The notes under the pieces were generated by a model. The model worked only from the letters and a program-made list of their open reading frames with translations, did no database searches and had not been told where the DNA came from. Positions 1 through 11,941 of a stretch of 64,000 nt of DNA are shown piece by piece (the stretch's first letter is position 1; each line of letters starts with the position of its first letter). The DNA comes from Orychophragmus violaceus (Eukaryota > Streptophyta > Magnoliopsida > Brassicales > Brassicaceae), in contig CM058237.1 in NCBI GenBank assembly GCA_030180135.1, positions 103,403,489 to 103,467,488 on the forward strand, in the 5' to 3' direction. The translations under genes were made by a program, and so were the position numbers.

Positions 1-1000
1 AAAGGCGGAACAAGTATCAAGGGTGGAGGACGAGTCAGTGTCACGTGATCGGGGAAGTCGAATCAGAGTGGGGAAGTCAGAATATCGGTTAAGGAGATCG
101 TCAGATGGCGTAGATGGAGTCAGGAGTCAGACTGGAGCATTCAGACGGAACAAATGGTCCAAAATCGGAAATGAGTCGGAAGTCCAATGGAGATGGAGAA
201 CCAGGAAGCGATCAGGAATCAAAAAATTCGGTGTCGGGAATTAAAAGCGACAACGTGTTAGGGTTGCGCACAATTTCATATCATGAAGTCATTTGGGAAT
301 AGGAAGTATGAGTTTGGAAACCAGAGATAGAATCAACAAAATAATCAAATGGAGAAGCCGAGATTGATTGAGAATCAAGCCATTTCGCGTGGGAAGTTCA
401 AAGATGTCAATGTGATGAGAGTGGACGCAAAACCATGGTGCAAGAATCAGTTGGAGCATCAGGAGGGTAGTTACTGTTGATTCAGAGTTCAAGCAGTATC
501 ATGTGGCGAAGAAGAAACCAAGACTCAGAATGGAGCCGTGCAGTCAAGAGAAATGAATAGGTCATCAGAGAGAAGTTCGGCGTAGCGACATTTGTGCAAA
601 CCAGTGGGTTGAAAGTCAGTAGGCATCAGAAGAGCGGGGTTACCATGAGATCAGAGCGTAAGAAGCAAAGCAGAGTTGGATTGAAATCAAAGACCGAGTG
701 AAGCAGTTCAATCACGACCGTTGGTATTGGGAGTCAAGATCAAAGTCCGTAAAGCGAGAAGATGAGAAACCAGAAATAATCGTGAGTTAGGTTTTTGGTA
801 TGGGAAGTTCGAAATGTCAGTATAATGAAGGCGTGAGCAAGACGGGGTTTCAGAAGTCAGTACGCATCGAGAGTATAGTCTAATCGATTCAGCGTTCGGG
901 TGTTGGAGCAGACATATTGGTTTCAGAAGTGGTAACTTACGGAGTTCAGTCCCGATTCGAAGTTAGTAAGTAACAGAGAATTCGGAGACCGAATTTCTGT
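1..1000 (+). mobile_element. Degenerate internal 3' region of a Gypsy-type element
   Basis: This stretch has no long reading frame. It ends in a purine-rich tract directly followed by TGTAATA, the start of an LTR, so it reads as the decayed internal tail of the element whose 3' LTR follows. The phrase GAAGTCAGTA(C/G)GCATC occurs in related form near 611 and 854, suggesting internal duplication. I recognise no protein domain. Assignment rests on position only. Confidence 0.4.
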
Positions 1001-1013
1001 AAGTGGGGAAGAA
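1001..1013 (+). other. Polypurine tract before LTR
   Basis: AAGTGGGGAAGAA stands immediately before the LTR start TGTAATA. It has the purine composition and position of a plus-strand primer site, so the following LTR is a 3' LTR of a plus-strand element. Confidence 0.5.
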
Positions 1014-1919
1014 TGTAATATCATGTATCAAGAAATGGTTAACGAGCAGCGGAAAAGCCAACAAAAGGCATTTTCGTAATTTCCAGAAGATGAGGGGTAT
1101 TTTGGTAAATTTACCAAAATACGAGCCGGAAGCTAAGACGGGCCAAATGTTATTCTTTTTAAGTAAAGAAAACATTTAGAAGATCAGGAATGGTGGAAAC
1201 GGAGTTAAACTAGTTTTTCGGGTTATCGGGAATGGAAACCGATAAAACCGACAAAACTTGTAAAATTCATAACGGGAGCTACGGGTGTCCGTTTGAGGTG
1301 ATTCAAATTGCTAAATTCATCTAAGAGCATCTGGAATCTGAAAATGAGGCTTGGTGGATTTATAGAAGCAGATAAAGAGTTTTCAAAATATTAAACATTA
1401 AACCGGTTTTTTCGAGAAACCGATACAATGTTCGGGCAAGCAAGAGGACCTTCTAAACTCCACCAAAAATTATGATATTTTGACCACAGCCTCATGCGAA
1501 GATGTAGAAGCCACGGTTAAAAGTATTCAGCAAGATTCAATGCCTAGATTAAGTTATAGATTTTAGATCATTAATGGGTGATTAATGACTAAAATTCCAA
1601 AATAAATTCATGGGAGCTTGGGCTTGGTTTGGGGATGATTGGAGCTGATATCTGAAGTCATTATGGACCTAATTCAAGCCCAGTTACAAGTTGAGCCACG
1701 AAATGAAGCAAGAAGAGGCAAAAGGAGGCCTTGTGGGTAAGATACATTGAATCTACAAAACATTTTGTGGACCAAGCTCAATGGGCTTTTTCTTGGACTT
1801 CATGAGGATAAGAAAGAGGATAAGAAGGAGTGTTTTTGGCCAACATCTGGCCTAGGGTCGTGGCATAAGAGGAGAGTGGAGAGGAGACAAGTGGAGGGTG
1901 GAGATTAACTCCCTTTGGC

Positions 1920-1928
1920 TATAAAAAG
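1920..1928 (+). promoter_or_regulatory. TATA box of the plus-strand LTR
   Basis: TATAAAAAG lies about 0.9 kb into the LTR, just upstream of a long purine-rich untranslated tract. The same box is conserved in the inverted copy (6775-6783 on the minus strand), and a similar TATAAAAGG sits in the chromovirus LTR near 10170. Confidence 0.55.
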
Positions 1929-1964
1929 GACCTCTCCCCCTCCCATTTTCTTCACAACAAAAAC

Positions 1965-2290
1965 TCACAAGAGAAAAGAAGAGGGAGAGGAGAGAAAGAA
2001 GAGAGAAGGAAGAGAAGAAGAAGAGAGGAGGAGGCGCAAAGGAGAAGGAGGAGAAGGAGAAGAGGAAGCCGGAGAAGAAGAAGAAGAAGGAGGAGGAGGA
2101 GGAAGAAGAAGAAGACCGGAGGAAGAGGAAGAGAGAGAGAGAAAGTAGAGAGATAAAGAGGAGAGAGAAAGTAAAGAGAGAAAGAAGAAAGAGAAAGTGG
2201 AGAAGAGAGAGCCGGAAGAGAGAGAGCCAGAAGAGAGAGAACCGGAGGAAAGAGAAAGAGAACCGGAGGAGAGAGAGAAGAGATTAGTCC
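1965..2290 (+). repeat. Homopurine (GA-rich) tract in LTR leader
   Basis: More than 300 bases are almost pure A and G, including repeats of AGAGAGCCGGAAGAG and GAACCGGAGGA near 2205-2275. Apparent Glu/Arg-rich reading frames here are composition artefacts. The inverted arm holds the matching CT-rich tract at about 6395-6740. Confidence 0.75.
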
Positions 2291-4377
2291 GGAGGCTCAG
2301 TCGGAATCACGAAGGTCAACGGTATGGTCAAGTGCGGGTCAAGGTCGGGTCAAAGAAGCGGAGGTTAGCGTCGGGTTTGTGCCGGGTCTCGTTGTTCCGC
2401 TAGTCCGTCAATCCATCCGTTCATCGTCATAATAGCAATGTGAGTCGGCTCAAGCACCGTAGAGTAGTATTGCATATAGATCGGGAAACGAAAAACAATA
2501 GACTAAGTAATTGCATACCCGGATATGAATTGATGGCGTTTGAGAATTGAATTGACGGATTAACGATAAACCGGTTAGGGTTTCGAGACGCATACTAGGA
2601 TCGTAAGATTAAACGGATTAAACTTGTTGTGTGCCGTTAGGTTGGTAGTAACATTGTGTGATGCATACATATAGTCGTTGTATGATAGGACCATATATGC
2701 ATATATATCTATGTATGAGAAGAATGATCTCGAATGAATCTAAGTACGGGAATTAAGACGCTATAAAAGACGGAAGTAAACTTAACAAACGTATAGCGTA
2801 TGAAATGATATCCGGTTGAGGTTTAATGGTAAAGAAATGAATGAAATAAATAAACGGTGAGACGTCGGGGAGTTTAGTAAGCTACTAGCTCTAAACCGAC
2901 GGATCAGGGAGTTGGTAAAAGATACCTAGGAAAGGTTAAGAAAAGAAAAGTGTTGAGATTGGGAGCCGTCTACGGGTTAGCAATCCGCTAATCCAGTGTA
3001 GCGGACGTGAATTGGTTAAAAGACATTAGAAACCCTAATAGGCTTGCTTGTGTGATGATTGTTTGTATTGTATGATTGCGTGGTTGTGGCTGTTAAGCTT
3101 TGTTGTGCATGCCTATTAGAGTGTCTCGGTATTGGGCCGAGCGAGCGGTGGTGTGAGCGTGTGTGTAGACTTGCGGGGTGCGGTGATGAGATCGTGGTTG
3201 ACTGTTGATCGTGTCTGATTGATTGCTAGAGTCCAAGCGAGTCTGCTTGTTTACTTTCCTGCACTAGGACTCTAGGGTGCGTTAGACCCCCCAAGTCTAG
3301 GTGATTGGATACGTTCTGGTACTTCCGACCCGATTGGATCCTCGGGAATTGAAAACCTGGTCAGTTCATGTACCTTCGGTAGTGATTCTGGCAGGTGCGA
3401 ACCTATGGAGTGACGTCCGTAGGTGTGTAGTCCGGAGAACACGGGGTCGCGTCCTAGGGCCGGACTGCATGGAAGCTCGGGTTGCCGGGGGTAACCGGAG
3501 TCACTGCGTATCGATGGACAGAGAACAGTGTCCTGGATCGTGAGACTTTGTGTTAACATCTGGGAGTCGCGAGGGTTTGTTACCATGTCGATAATGGTGG
3601 AAACCCGTGGAAGTTACCAAGAAGCGTAAGGGCCCAGTGGTGTGTTGATGATGATGATGGTGTTGTGCGATAGATAGATCGAGTCTAATCGAGAGCATGT
3701 GCCGCAGTGTTCTCGATTTCCTTCATTGATGTGATGTGTTGTTATTTCATTGCTTGTGTGTTGTAAAGCGCATCACGTCTTGGTAGCACGTGATCGGCTG
3801 TTGTACTTGATTGTTATTTTGGGTTTTGGGCGGGATTATTAGATTATTAGAAGCCGTAGTGGGGAGCCGTCTCACTGGGTAATCTTAGATTGCTCATTAG
3901 ACTCTTTTGTGTTTTTTTCAGGTTTGGCGTAGCTTGGCGGACGCGTAGGACGCTCGGAGTAGTCTCGGGTTGGCATTGGGTATCGGGGTGGAGTTTACGC
4001 ATTTTGACTGTTACTTTCGGTTTCAGATTTTGTTGGGATCCCGTTAAATGTTTTATGTATTAGACTGTATATTATTATGAATGAGATATATATTTTTCAA
4101 ATAATAAAAACGGAATAATTCCCTGATATACGGTTTCGTCCGAACCGAACACAACTCGTGGAAGTGGTACAGGTTGAAAAGCTTTGTATCACGGAAGCGA
4201 GGTAAACGGAGTTAAGGACGGTTTGGTTCGAGCCTTTGTCTCAAACCGGACTGCCTTTGGCTTCGTATTGTGACAAACTCTTCTTGTATGGCTGCTCGGG
4301 TTCGATCGGTCATGTTCTTGTTTGATTGTTGGCCGGTCAGCTCGTCGGTCAGCGGTAACCGGGAAGGGGGCGTTACA

Positions 4378-7300
4378 ACGTTACATGCAACGTTTAACTG
4401 TCTTTACAAAACGATTGCCATAAATAAAAACGATCATCGTGTTGCAACACAAAATGGTACTAAATGGTACCAAAAGCCGAACCGAAATAAAATCTCAAAA
4501 CCGTCGAATCAAAATCCCGCCACAAGCAATCCCGAGACTACACCGAGGATCTCCCGCGTCCGCCGCTGCTAAACCTGAAAACCACAAAAGAGTCTAATGA
4601 GCGATCTAAGATCACCCAGCGAGACGGCTCCCCACTACGGCTGCTAGTCTATCTAGCATCTATAAATTCCCGTCCCCAAAATCCCAAAACAACAATCCAT
4701 ATAATAAACGGTCGATCACGCACTACCACGTCGTGTCGCACCCACAACACACCATCAATGAAATAACAATACCATCACCAATCCCATAAATAACCAAGGG
4801 AATCGAGAACACTGCGGCACATGCTCTCGATTGAAACTCGATCTATCTACCGCGCAACACCAACAATACGAATACAACACTGGGCCCCTACGATCTCGGT
4901 AACTTCCACGGGTTCTCATTATCACCAACATGGTAACTAACCCCACGACACCTAGACGTCAACACGAAGTCCAACGGCTAGGACACTGTTCTCAGCCTAT
5001 CGATACGCAGTGACTCTGGTTACCCCCGGCAACCCGAGTTTCCATGCGATTCGGCCCTAGGACATGACCCCGTATTCTCCGAATCACACACCTACCGGCG
5101 TCACCCAGTAGGTTAACACCATAACCAGCCCCACTGCCCGAAGGCACGTGTCTGATCAGGTAACTACCCGAGGATCCAATCGGGTCGGAAGTACCGGAAC
5201 GTAACCAAACACCTAGACTTGCGGGATCTAACGCACCCTAGAGTCCTAGTGCAGGAAAGTAAACACGCAGACTCGCTCGGACTCTAGCAATCGTTCACCA
5301 TCAATAATCAACAACAATCCCAACACCACGTCCCGCAAGTCTACACACACACACACACACAAACCACCACCGCTCTGACTCGGCACCACACCGAGCCAGC
5401 AACCACGACTTAACCGGTCTCGTGACCAAGTTAAGTAACCACACGGATCGCTCGGCCCACACCGAGACGATCGAATAGGCCTTCACAAAAGCTCACCGAA
5501 ACAACCACACAATAACACCATCACCACACAATCAGGCCTATTAAGGGTTTCTAACGTCTTTTAACCAATTCACGTCCGCTACCTTGGATTAGCGGATTGC
5601 TAACCCGTAGACGGCCCATATCTCATTAACGTTCACTTTTAACCCATTCGAGTCGGCTACCTTGGATTAGCGGATTGCTAATCCGTAGACGGCACACCAA
5701 TCACACACTTTCCCGTTTTCTTACTTTTTCAAGTATCTTTTATCACATCCCCGATCCGTCGGTTTAGAGCTAGTAGCTTACTAAACTCCCCGACGTCTCA
5801 TCATTCATTTACTCCGTTCATTCCTTTCTTTAACTTTATTAAGCTCAAGCCCGATATCGATTCATACACCTTACGTTTGTTAGGTTTAATCCCATATTTT
5901 AATTTCGTCTTACTTCCCGTATATACGTACATTCGGTATCGTTCTTTCATACATATATATATGCATATACAGCCCTATCCCGTCACGGCTATATGAGTGC
6001 ACCAATCAACATTACTAGCAACCTAGCAGCACACAACAGGTTTACTCCGTTTAATGTTATACTCTTAGCATGCGTCTTGAACCCTAACCAATTTACCGAT
6101 ATTCCGTCACTTCAGTCATCAAACACCAATTAGTCTCAACTCGGGTATGCAATTACTTAATTCTATGGTTTCTCATTTCCCGTTCTATATGCTTCATCTA
6201 CGGTGTTTGAGCCGACTCACATTGCTATTATGACGACGGACGGACGGATTGACGGACTAGCGGAACAACGAGACCCGGTACGAACCCAACGCTAACCCGA
6301 ACCTTCTCCGAACCTCCGTCTCTATGACCCGACCTTGACCCATACTTGACCATACCGTTGACCTTCGTGATTCCGACTGAGCCTCCGGACTAATCTCTTC
6401 TCTCTCTCCTCCGGTTCTCTTTCTCTTTCCTCCGGTTCTCTCTCTTCCGGCTCTTTCTCTTCCGGCTCTCTCTCTTCCGGCTCTCTCTCTTCTCCACTTT
6501 CTCTTTCTTCTTTCTCTCTCTACTTTCTCTTTCTTCTTTCTCTCTCTACTTTCTCTCTCCTCTTTCTCTCTCTCTTCCTCTTCCTCCGGTCTTCTTCCTC
6601 TTCCTCCTCCTTCTTCTTCTTCTTCTTCTCCGGCTTCCTCTTCTCCTCCTCCTCCTTCTCCTTTGCGCCTCCTCCTCTCTTCTTCTTCTCTTCCTTCTCT
6701 CTTCTTTCTCTCCTCTCCCTCTTCTTTTCTCTTGTGAGTTTTTGTTGTGAAGAAAATGGGAGGGGGGAGAGGTCCTTTTTATAGCCAAAGGGAGTTAATC
6801 TCAACCCTCCACTTGTCTCCTCTCCACTCTCCTCTTATGCCACGACCCTAGGCCAGCTGTTGGCCAAAAACACTCCTTCTTATCCTCTTTCTTATCCTCA
6901 TGAAGTCCAAGAAAAAGCCCATTGAGCTTGGTCCACAAAATGTTTTGTAGATTCAATGTATCTTACCCACAAGGCTTCCTTTTGCCTCTTCTTGCTTCAT
7001 TTCGTGGCTCAACTTGTAACTGGGCTAGAATTAGGTCCATAATGATTTCAGATATCAGCTCCAATCATCCCCAAACCAAGCCCAAGCTCCCATGAATTTA
7101 TTTTGGAATTTTAGTCATTAATCACCCATTAATGATCTAAAATTTATAACTTAATCTAGGCATTGATTCTTGCTGAATACTTTTAACCGTGGCTTCTACA
7201 TCTTCTCATGAGGCTGTGGTCCAAATTTCATAATTTTTGGTGGAGTTTAGAAGGTCCTCTCGCTTGCCCGAACATTGTATCGGTTTCTCGGAAAAAACCG

Positions 7301-7691
7301 GTTTAATGTTTAATATTTTAAAAACCCTTTAGCTGCTTCTATAAATCCACCAATCCTCCTTTTCAGATTTCAGATGCTCTTAGATGAATTTAGCAATTTT
7401 AATTACTTCAAACGGACACCCGTAGCTCCCGTTATGGATTTTACAAGTTTTGTCGGTTTTATCGGTTTCCATTCCCGATAACCCGAAAAACTAGTTTAAT
7501 CTCCGTTTCCACCATTCCTGATCTTCTAAATGTTTTCTTTACTTAAAAAGAATAACATTTGGCCCGTCTTAGCTTCCGGCTCGTATTTTGGTAAATTTAC
7601 CAAAATGCCCCTCACCTTCTGTAAAATTACAGAAATGCCCCTGTTGACTTTTCTGCTACCCGTTGACCATTTCTTGATACAGGGTATTACA
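4378..7691 (-). mobile_element. Gypsy LTR, minus orientation, right arm of inverted repeat
   Basis: Read on the minus strand it begins TGTAATACCC at 7691 and runs through the same TATA box, purine tract and U5 blocks as the plus-strand LTR at 1014-4377. Position p in the left arm pairs with about 8705-p near the outer ends. The offset changes to about 8494 near the centre because of indels. The minus-strand 3' end (about 240 bp matching 4140-4377) is missing. This is what would be expected if the plus-strand element inserted near the end of this LTR. No purine tract precedes it on the minus strand, so it is a 5' or solo LTR. It interrupts a Copia LTR at 7692. Confidence 0.7.
5580..5695. repeat. 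78-bp tandem duplication in the minus-strand LTR
   Basis: The block ACCTTGGATTAGCGGATTGC occurs at 5581 and again at 5659, each followed by a close match to TAACCCGTAGACGGC. The plus-strand arm has the block only once (near 2970-3000, reversed). The duplication therefore arose in this copy and explains part of the length difference between arms. Confidence 0.7.
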
Positions 7692-8213
7692 CACGCACAC
7701 AAAGCTGGAAAGCCGGGATGCTAGTGCTGGATCTTGGGATCACTGAGTTTAGGTGGTTCTGCTTTCTCTGCAACAGAAAAGTGAACGGCTAGGGTTCCAG
7801 GTCGACCATATAAGCCTTTTTATAGACCTGGAATGACTAAACCGAAATTAGATAAATTCCAATTCGTTTAAGTCATTAAATCGAAACGTCAGTTTCGAAA
7901 CCCGATATGTGTCGATCGACACACTCACTGTGTCGATCGACACACCACTATAAAACTCAATATCAATGTGTATCCAATACACATCAACATGATCATTACC
8001 ATAATGATCGTTCCCGTATTTATGCTTCCAGTTTGCTTAGGTGTGTGACCCTATATGATCATATAATACTGGCAGTAAGTCCACTACTTACAGATTACAA
8101 GAGGCTTCTAGCAAAGCATTGCAACCACCCAGTATTATACGAAATGTCTGATCTCGACAACCAACTATCATCAGGAGTGAGTACGAGTGTGATTTCAGGA
8201 CACAATCCCAACA
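7692..8213 (-). mobile_element. Truncated Copia LTR, minus orientation
   Basis: On the minus strand this starts TGTTGGGATTGTGTCC at 8213 and follows the Copia LTR pattern of this window: CATATAATAC, the 'gtgtgacc..atatgatcata' block, then TAGCATCCCGGC near 7715. The closest layout is that of the LTR at 34958-35648. Its 3' end is lost where the Gypsy LTR ends at 7691. It carries a palindrome pair at 7908-7944. It sits at the broken upstream edge of the chromovirus integrase, so it probably inserted there. No polyprotein is attached. Confidence 0.65.
7908..7944. repeat. Paired palindromes TGTGTCGATCGACACA x2
   Basis: The perfect 16-bp palindrome TGTGTCGATCGACACA occurs at 7908-7923 and 7929-7944, 21 bp centre to centre. 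The same paired arrangement recurs in other elements of the window. Confidence 0.9.
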
Positions 8214-9303
8214 CGGATTGGTCCGGTCCTTGCATCTTAATGCATTGTCAGTGGACAACGAGCCACTTTGACTTGGAGCAGCAGATCAAGCGGATCTGTT
8301 GACAAGGGCCAGGTTGGCCCAAGAGCACGATGAAGAGTTGATGAAATCGGTTAACAACAACAACACTGAGTATCAGTTCACCAACAACGGTACGATTGTG
8401 GTGAATGGTCGAGTGTGTGTTCCCGATGTGAAAGGCCTTAAGGAAGAAATCCTAAGGATGGCTCATCAGTCTAAGTTCTCAATACATCCCAGACAAACCA
8501 ATATGTACCAGGACCTCAAACGGTACTATCACTGGGTCGGGATGAAAAGAGACATTGCTGAGTGGGTGTCTAAGTGCCAAACGTGTCAATTGGTCAAGAT
8601 TGAACACCAAGTCCCGAGCGGCCTGTTACAAAGTTTACCCATTCCGGAGTGGAAATGGGATCACATTACGATGGACTTTGTGACTGGACTGCCGGTGACC
8701 CGGTCAAGAAGAGACACAATTTGGGTAGTGGTGGACAGACTGACCAAGTCCGCACACTTCTTAGCCATCAAGAAGACTGATGGAGTGGGTAAACTTGCCG
8801 AGAAGTACATTGATGAAATCGTGAGACTTCATGGTGTACCGGCAAGTATAGTCTCAGACCGAGATGGTCGGTTCACATCTTATTTCTGGCAAGCTTTCCA
8901 GAAAGCCCTAGGAACGAGAGTGAACATGAGTACGGCTTATCATCCACAAGCGGATGGCCAGTCAGAAAGAACCATACAAACGTTAGAAGACATGTTGAGA
9001 TCATGTGTTCTGGATTGGGGAGACTCTTGGGAAAAGTATTTGCCCTTGACCGAGTTTGCTTACAACAACAGTTACCAAGCAAGCATCGGAATGTCACCCT
9101 ATGAAGCGTTGTATGGGCGGCCCTGCAGGACTCCACTGTGCTGGACGCAAGTGGGTGAATCCAAAGTCCTTGGGCCGGAGATAATAGAAGAGACTACTGA
9201 GCAAATCCGTTTCCTACGAGCCAAGATGAAGGAGGCGCAAGACCGCCAAAAGAGTTATGCAAACAAAAGAAGGAAAGACATCGAATTCCAAGTTGGAGAT
9301 TGA
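8214..9303 (+). pseudogene. Chromovirus (Tekay-type Gypsy) integrase, 5'-truncated
   Basis: The frame reads from the edge of the Copia LTR through 8299-9303 and encodes the integrase part of a Ty3/Gypsy polyprotein. The integrase inserts reverse-transcribed element DNA into the host genome. Visible are the HHCC zinc finger (SIHPRQTNMYQDLK... CQTCQ), the core with MDFVTGLP, SDRDGRFTSYFW and GQSERTIQ carrying the D, D and E residues, and the linker ending RRKDIEFQVGD. Protease, reverse transcriptase and RNase H are absent upstream. The frame ends at a TGA (9301-9303) where the family normally continues with VYLK-like residues, so this is a nonsense mutation. The protein family is clear; the Tekay label rests on the chromodomain that follows. 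Confidence 0.85.
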
Positions 9304-9761
9304 GTCTACCTTAATATGATCACCTTCAAAGGATGGGCAAGGGTTTCCTAACATTGGGAAACTTGATCCAAGGTACTTAGGGCCATTCACGATCCTAGAA
9401 CGGGTCGGGATGGTCGCTTACAAGCTAGACTTGCCCAATGAGATGGAAGCATTCCACAATGTGTTCCATGTCTCACAATTGCGCAAGTGCCTTTCGGATC
9501 AAGATAAGATTATGCCCGAGATTCCCGAGGATCTAAAGGCAAATCTCACTTTGGAAACACGGCCCTTAAGGATTCTGGATAGGTTAGAAAAAGCAACCCG
9601 AAAGAAAGTTATCCAGATGGTGAAGGTTGAATGGATTTGCAACGGGGTTAAGGAGATAACTTGGGAAACGGAGAATAGAATGAAGGCCGACTACCCAGAG
9701 TGGTTTGAGGAATTTACAAGGAACGAACACCTTGGATCGGATTTGGGGACGAATCCATTTC
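9304..9761 (+). pseudogene. Chromovirus integrase C-terminus with chromodomain
   Basis: After the TGA the frame encodes YLNMITFKGWARVS and is then broken near 9345-9350. It resumes in another frame with MVAYKLDLPNEMEAFHNVFH, the conserved end of Gypsy integrases. This is followed by a chromodomain-like stretch (LRILDRLEKATRKKVIQMVK, VEWICNG, EITWETENRM) that in living elements steers integration towards heterochromatin. The reading frame runs on without a stop into the purine tract and LTR. At least two disabling changes separate it from the integrase core, so it is non-functional. Confidence 0.8.
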
Positions 9762-9780
9762 AAGGGGGGGGGGGGAGACT
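9762..9780 (+). other. Polypurine tract with G12 run
   Basis: AAGGGGGGGGGGGGAGACT directly precedes the LTR start TGTAACATCC. It is the plus-strand primer site and fixes 9781 as the start of a 3' LTR. Confidence 0.85.
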
Positions 9781-10168
9781 TGTAACATCCCCGAACCAGC
9801 CTAAGGGCCGTTCGAGCTGTTCATGGAACCAGAAGACAAAACTCACGATCCAAAGGATCTATAAGAGTGTTCCATGGACAGAACAAGGTCAAGCTCAGTT
9901 GAACGGGAGTTTGACCTGAAGGAGAAGGAGCTGGAAGCTTAGGGTTTAGCTCAAACAAGCTGGACGGCTGAGCTAAACAGCTAAGGAACTAAAGTATCAG
10001 CTCAGCTAAGCTAAGATGAGCTGGAGTGTGGAGTGTGAAATCAGCTGATCAGCTAGTGTCACTAGCTGATCAAAGCCATCATAAGCGAATGGACAGCAAT
10101 GGGCATTGTGTCCATTCGCAAGCCCAAAGACATCCCTTCCTTTGGGGCGGTTATGGGCGAATGTTGGG

Positions 10169-10178
10169 CTATAAAAGG
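10169..10178 (+). promoter_or_regulatory. TATA box of chromovirus LTR
   Basis: CTATAAAAGG lies about 390 bp into the LTR, in the position expected of the U3 promoter. It is followed by a leader with GA-rich patches. Confidence 0.5.
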
Positions 10179-10573
10179 GACCATGGGAGGCCATTTTGCG
10201 CACACACAAAACACAAGGGAAAATTCCCAGAATTTCTCTAAGCCATAAGAAGCGTTTTAGAGAGAAGGAAGAGAGAGAGTAAGGCCGGCCGATTGCACCA
10301 AAAGGAATCGCCGGCGGTCTAGAGAGAGAAGCGGTTGGACAAGGTTTCTTGGCGAATTGGGAAGGAGAATGACTTCCAAAATGACTATGGACCAGGGTAA
10401 GAAGCCAACTTCTTCTAAGGTACAAATCCGAGTCTCTTTCTCTCGGCCACGACCAAGCCGTTGGACCGATGGTCGGATGAGTCTAAGGCCGGATTATCTT
10501 CTTCTACATTTCTGGAAGTTTAGAACCGAGACAAGTCATTTTGACTTAGGATCGGCAAAGTTATCCCGAAAGG

Positions 10574-10602
10574 CCACGATCGGCCATAGGCCATGATCGT
10601 GG
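10574..10602. repeat. Inverted repeat in CpG-dense LTR segment
   Basis: CCACGATC and GATCGTGG flank two GGCC boxes (CCACGATCGGCC ATA GGCC AT GATCGTGG when split), forming a short hairpin-capable dyad. No function is known. Confidence 0.55.
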
Positions 10603-11941
10603 TAAGTCGCGGGCTGGTCGGACGAGGAACGGACAATCCGCCTGTAAGGCCAAGGATGGACCGATAGACGAATTGACTGAACGGTACGTCTTGGGAGACG
10701 GTTGGCCGAAAGTCGCTTACGTCTATACGGTTGGCTTGCGCGTGAATCGGATCAGGAAAGGATCCGGGTCGTGACGTGAAGTTGGAACAGTCGGCTTGAC
10801 GCAACATCCACCACGGTCGAGATGGCCGAGTCGCGCAATGGCCGAAAGAGCATCGCGGTAAGTCGCGCCTGTTCGCGGACAAGACGTAACCGTTCGCGGT
10901 AAAAGACGCGTCTGTTCACGGACTGACGCAACTATACGCCGATCGCTCACGCTCTGACGGACCACGCGACTGGACTGACGCGTCACGGTGATCGCGCATG
11001 GACTGGGCAGTAACCGGCAAGGCTTGCGATCGCGGAATGCCGAGCGATGCTCGGTAAAGACCCTCCGCGACCACGGCACGCTCGGTACGACCGGCTCGGC
11101 CATAGCGATCGCGGATAAGCGCAATGCGCGGATGGTCAGGACGTGCGTGCGAACGCGGAACGTGACGGAATAAGATCACAGCCGGTTTAGTATGAAAGGC
11201 CGGCTATGGGAAAACTTGGCCGAATAGATGAAACTAGAATGGTATAGGCTTTTACGTGTGCATGGGCATAATGGGACATGTAGAACCGGATAATGCTAAG
11301 TTGTGGTAAACATACTAATATAAATGTCTTAATTGAATTGTGGTTTCAGGTAATGAAGATGATCACGGGGGTGATTCATCTTAGGAGCGGACACAAGGAC
11401 CCAAGTGACGAGTGGTGTATTAGATAGACATTGTTAGGACCAAGTACTTATTAGCATAATGCAACTTGAACTACATTGTATTTGGTACCTTTGAGTTATT
11501 AATAAAATGTCTATTTTCTCTTATTGCTCTTGCTTTAGAATAAGATTGAATGAATGGAATATATGAATGAATTGAATATCGGTTTAGACTTGTCTAAGTG
11601 TAAAACGAATCGGGTTGAGGTTCAGGAACAAAACCTCAACTTAGAACGGTTTAGCTAGTGGAACGTCCGTCTCGGGCCTATGGCCGGGATGGGGTGTTTC
11701 AGGTTTTACCAAACCGGATCACGGTGATTCTGGTTATGGTGTTAACCTATCGGGTGACGCCGATAGGTGTGTGATGCGGAGAATACGGGGTCATGTCCTA
11801 GGGCCGAATCACATGGAAACTCAGGTTACCGGGGGTAACAGGAGTCACCGCGTATCGATGGACGGAGAACGGTGTCCTATACGTGGGTCCTCTTGTGCAC
11901 GTATAGGAGTCGAGGGTTAGTTGCCATATAGGTGACGATGT

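Larger units (their letters stand above)
1014..4377 (+). mobile_element. Gypsy LTR, plus orientation (3' LTR), left arm of inverted repeat
   Basis: The sequence starts TGTAATA and ends GGCGTTACA, giving TG...CA ends with a 5-bp terminal inverted repeat. Its 3' third (about 3110-4377) is closely related to the chromovirus LTR end at 11640-13471, sharing the 'GTGGAAGTTACC' block and the terminal 'GGTTCGATCGGTCATG' stretch. It therefore belongs to the same broad Gypsy LTR group. A TATA box at 1920 and a purine-rich leader follow the usual U3-R order. The whole unit is repeated in reverse orientation at 4378-7691. At about 3.4 kb it is long, as is common for chromovirus LTRs. Confidence 0.75.

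Noticed and set aside
1915..2403. Glu/Arg-rich frames
   Set aside because: They are products of the homopurine tract in the LTR, with no start context or domain; the mirror frames at 6520-6804 are the same artefact.
7908..7944. CRISPR-like repeat-spacer pattern of short palindromes
   Set aside because: There are only two units, no array and the genome is eukaryotic; the pairs are treated as dyad cassettes instead.
10357..11179. Overlapping Arg-rich frames on both strands
   Set aside because: They come from the CpG-dense LTR segment, where stop codons are rare; no homology and mutually overlapping.
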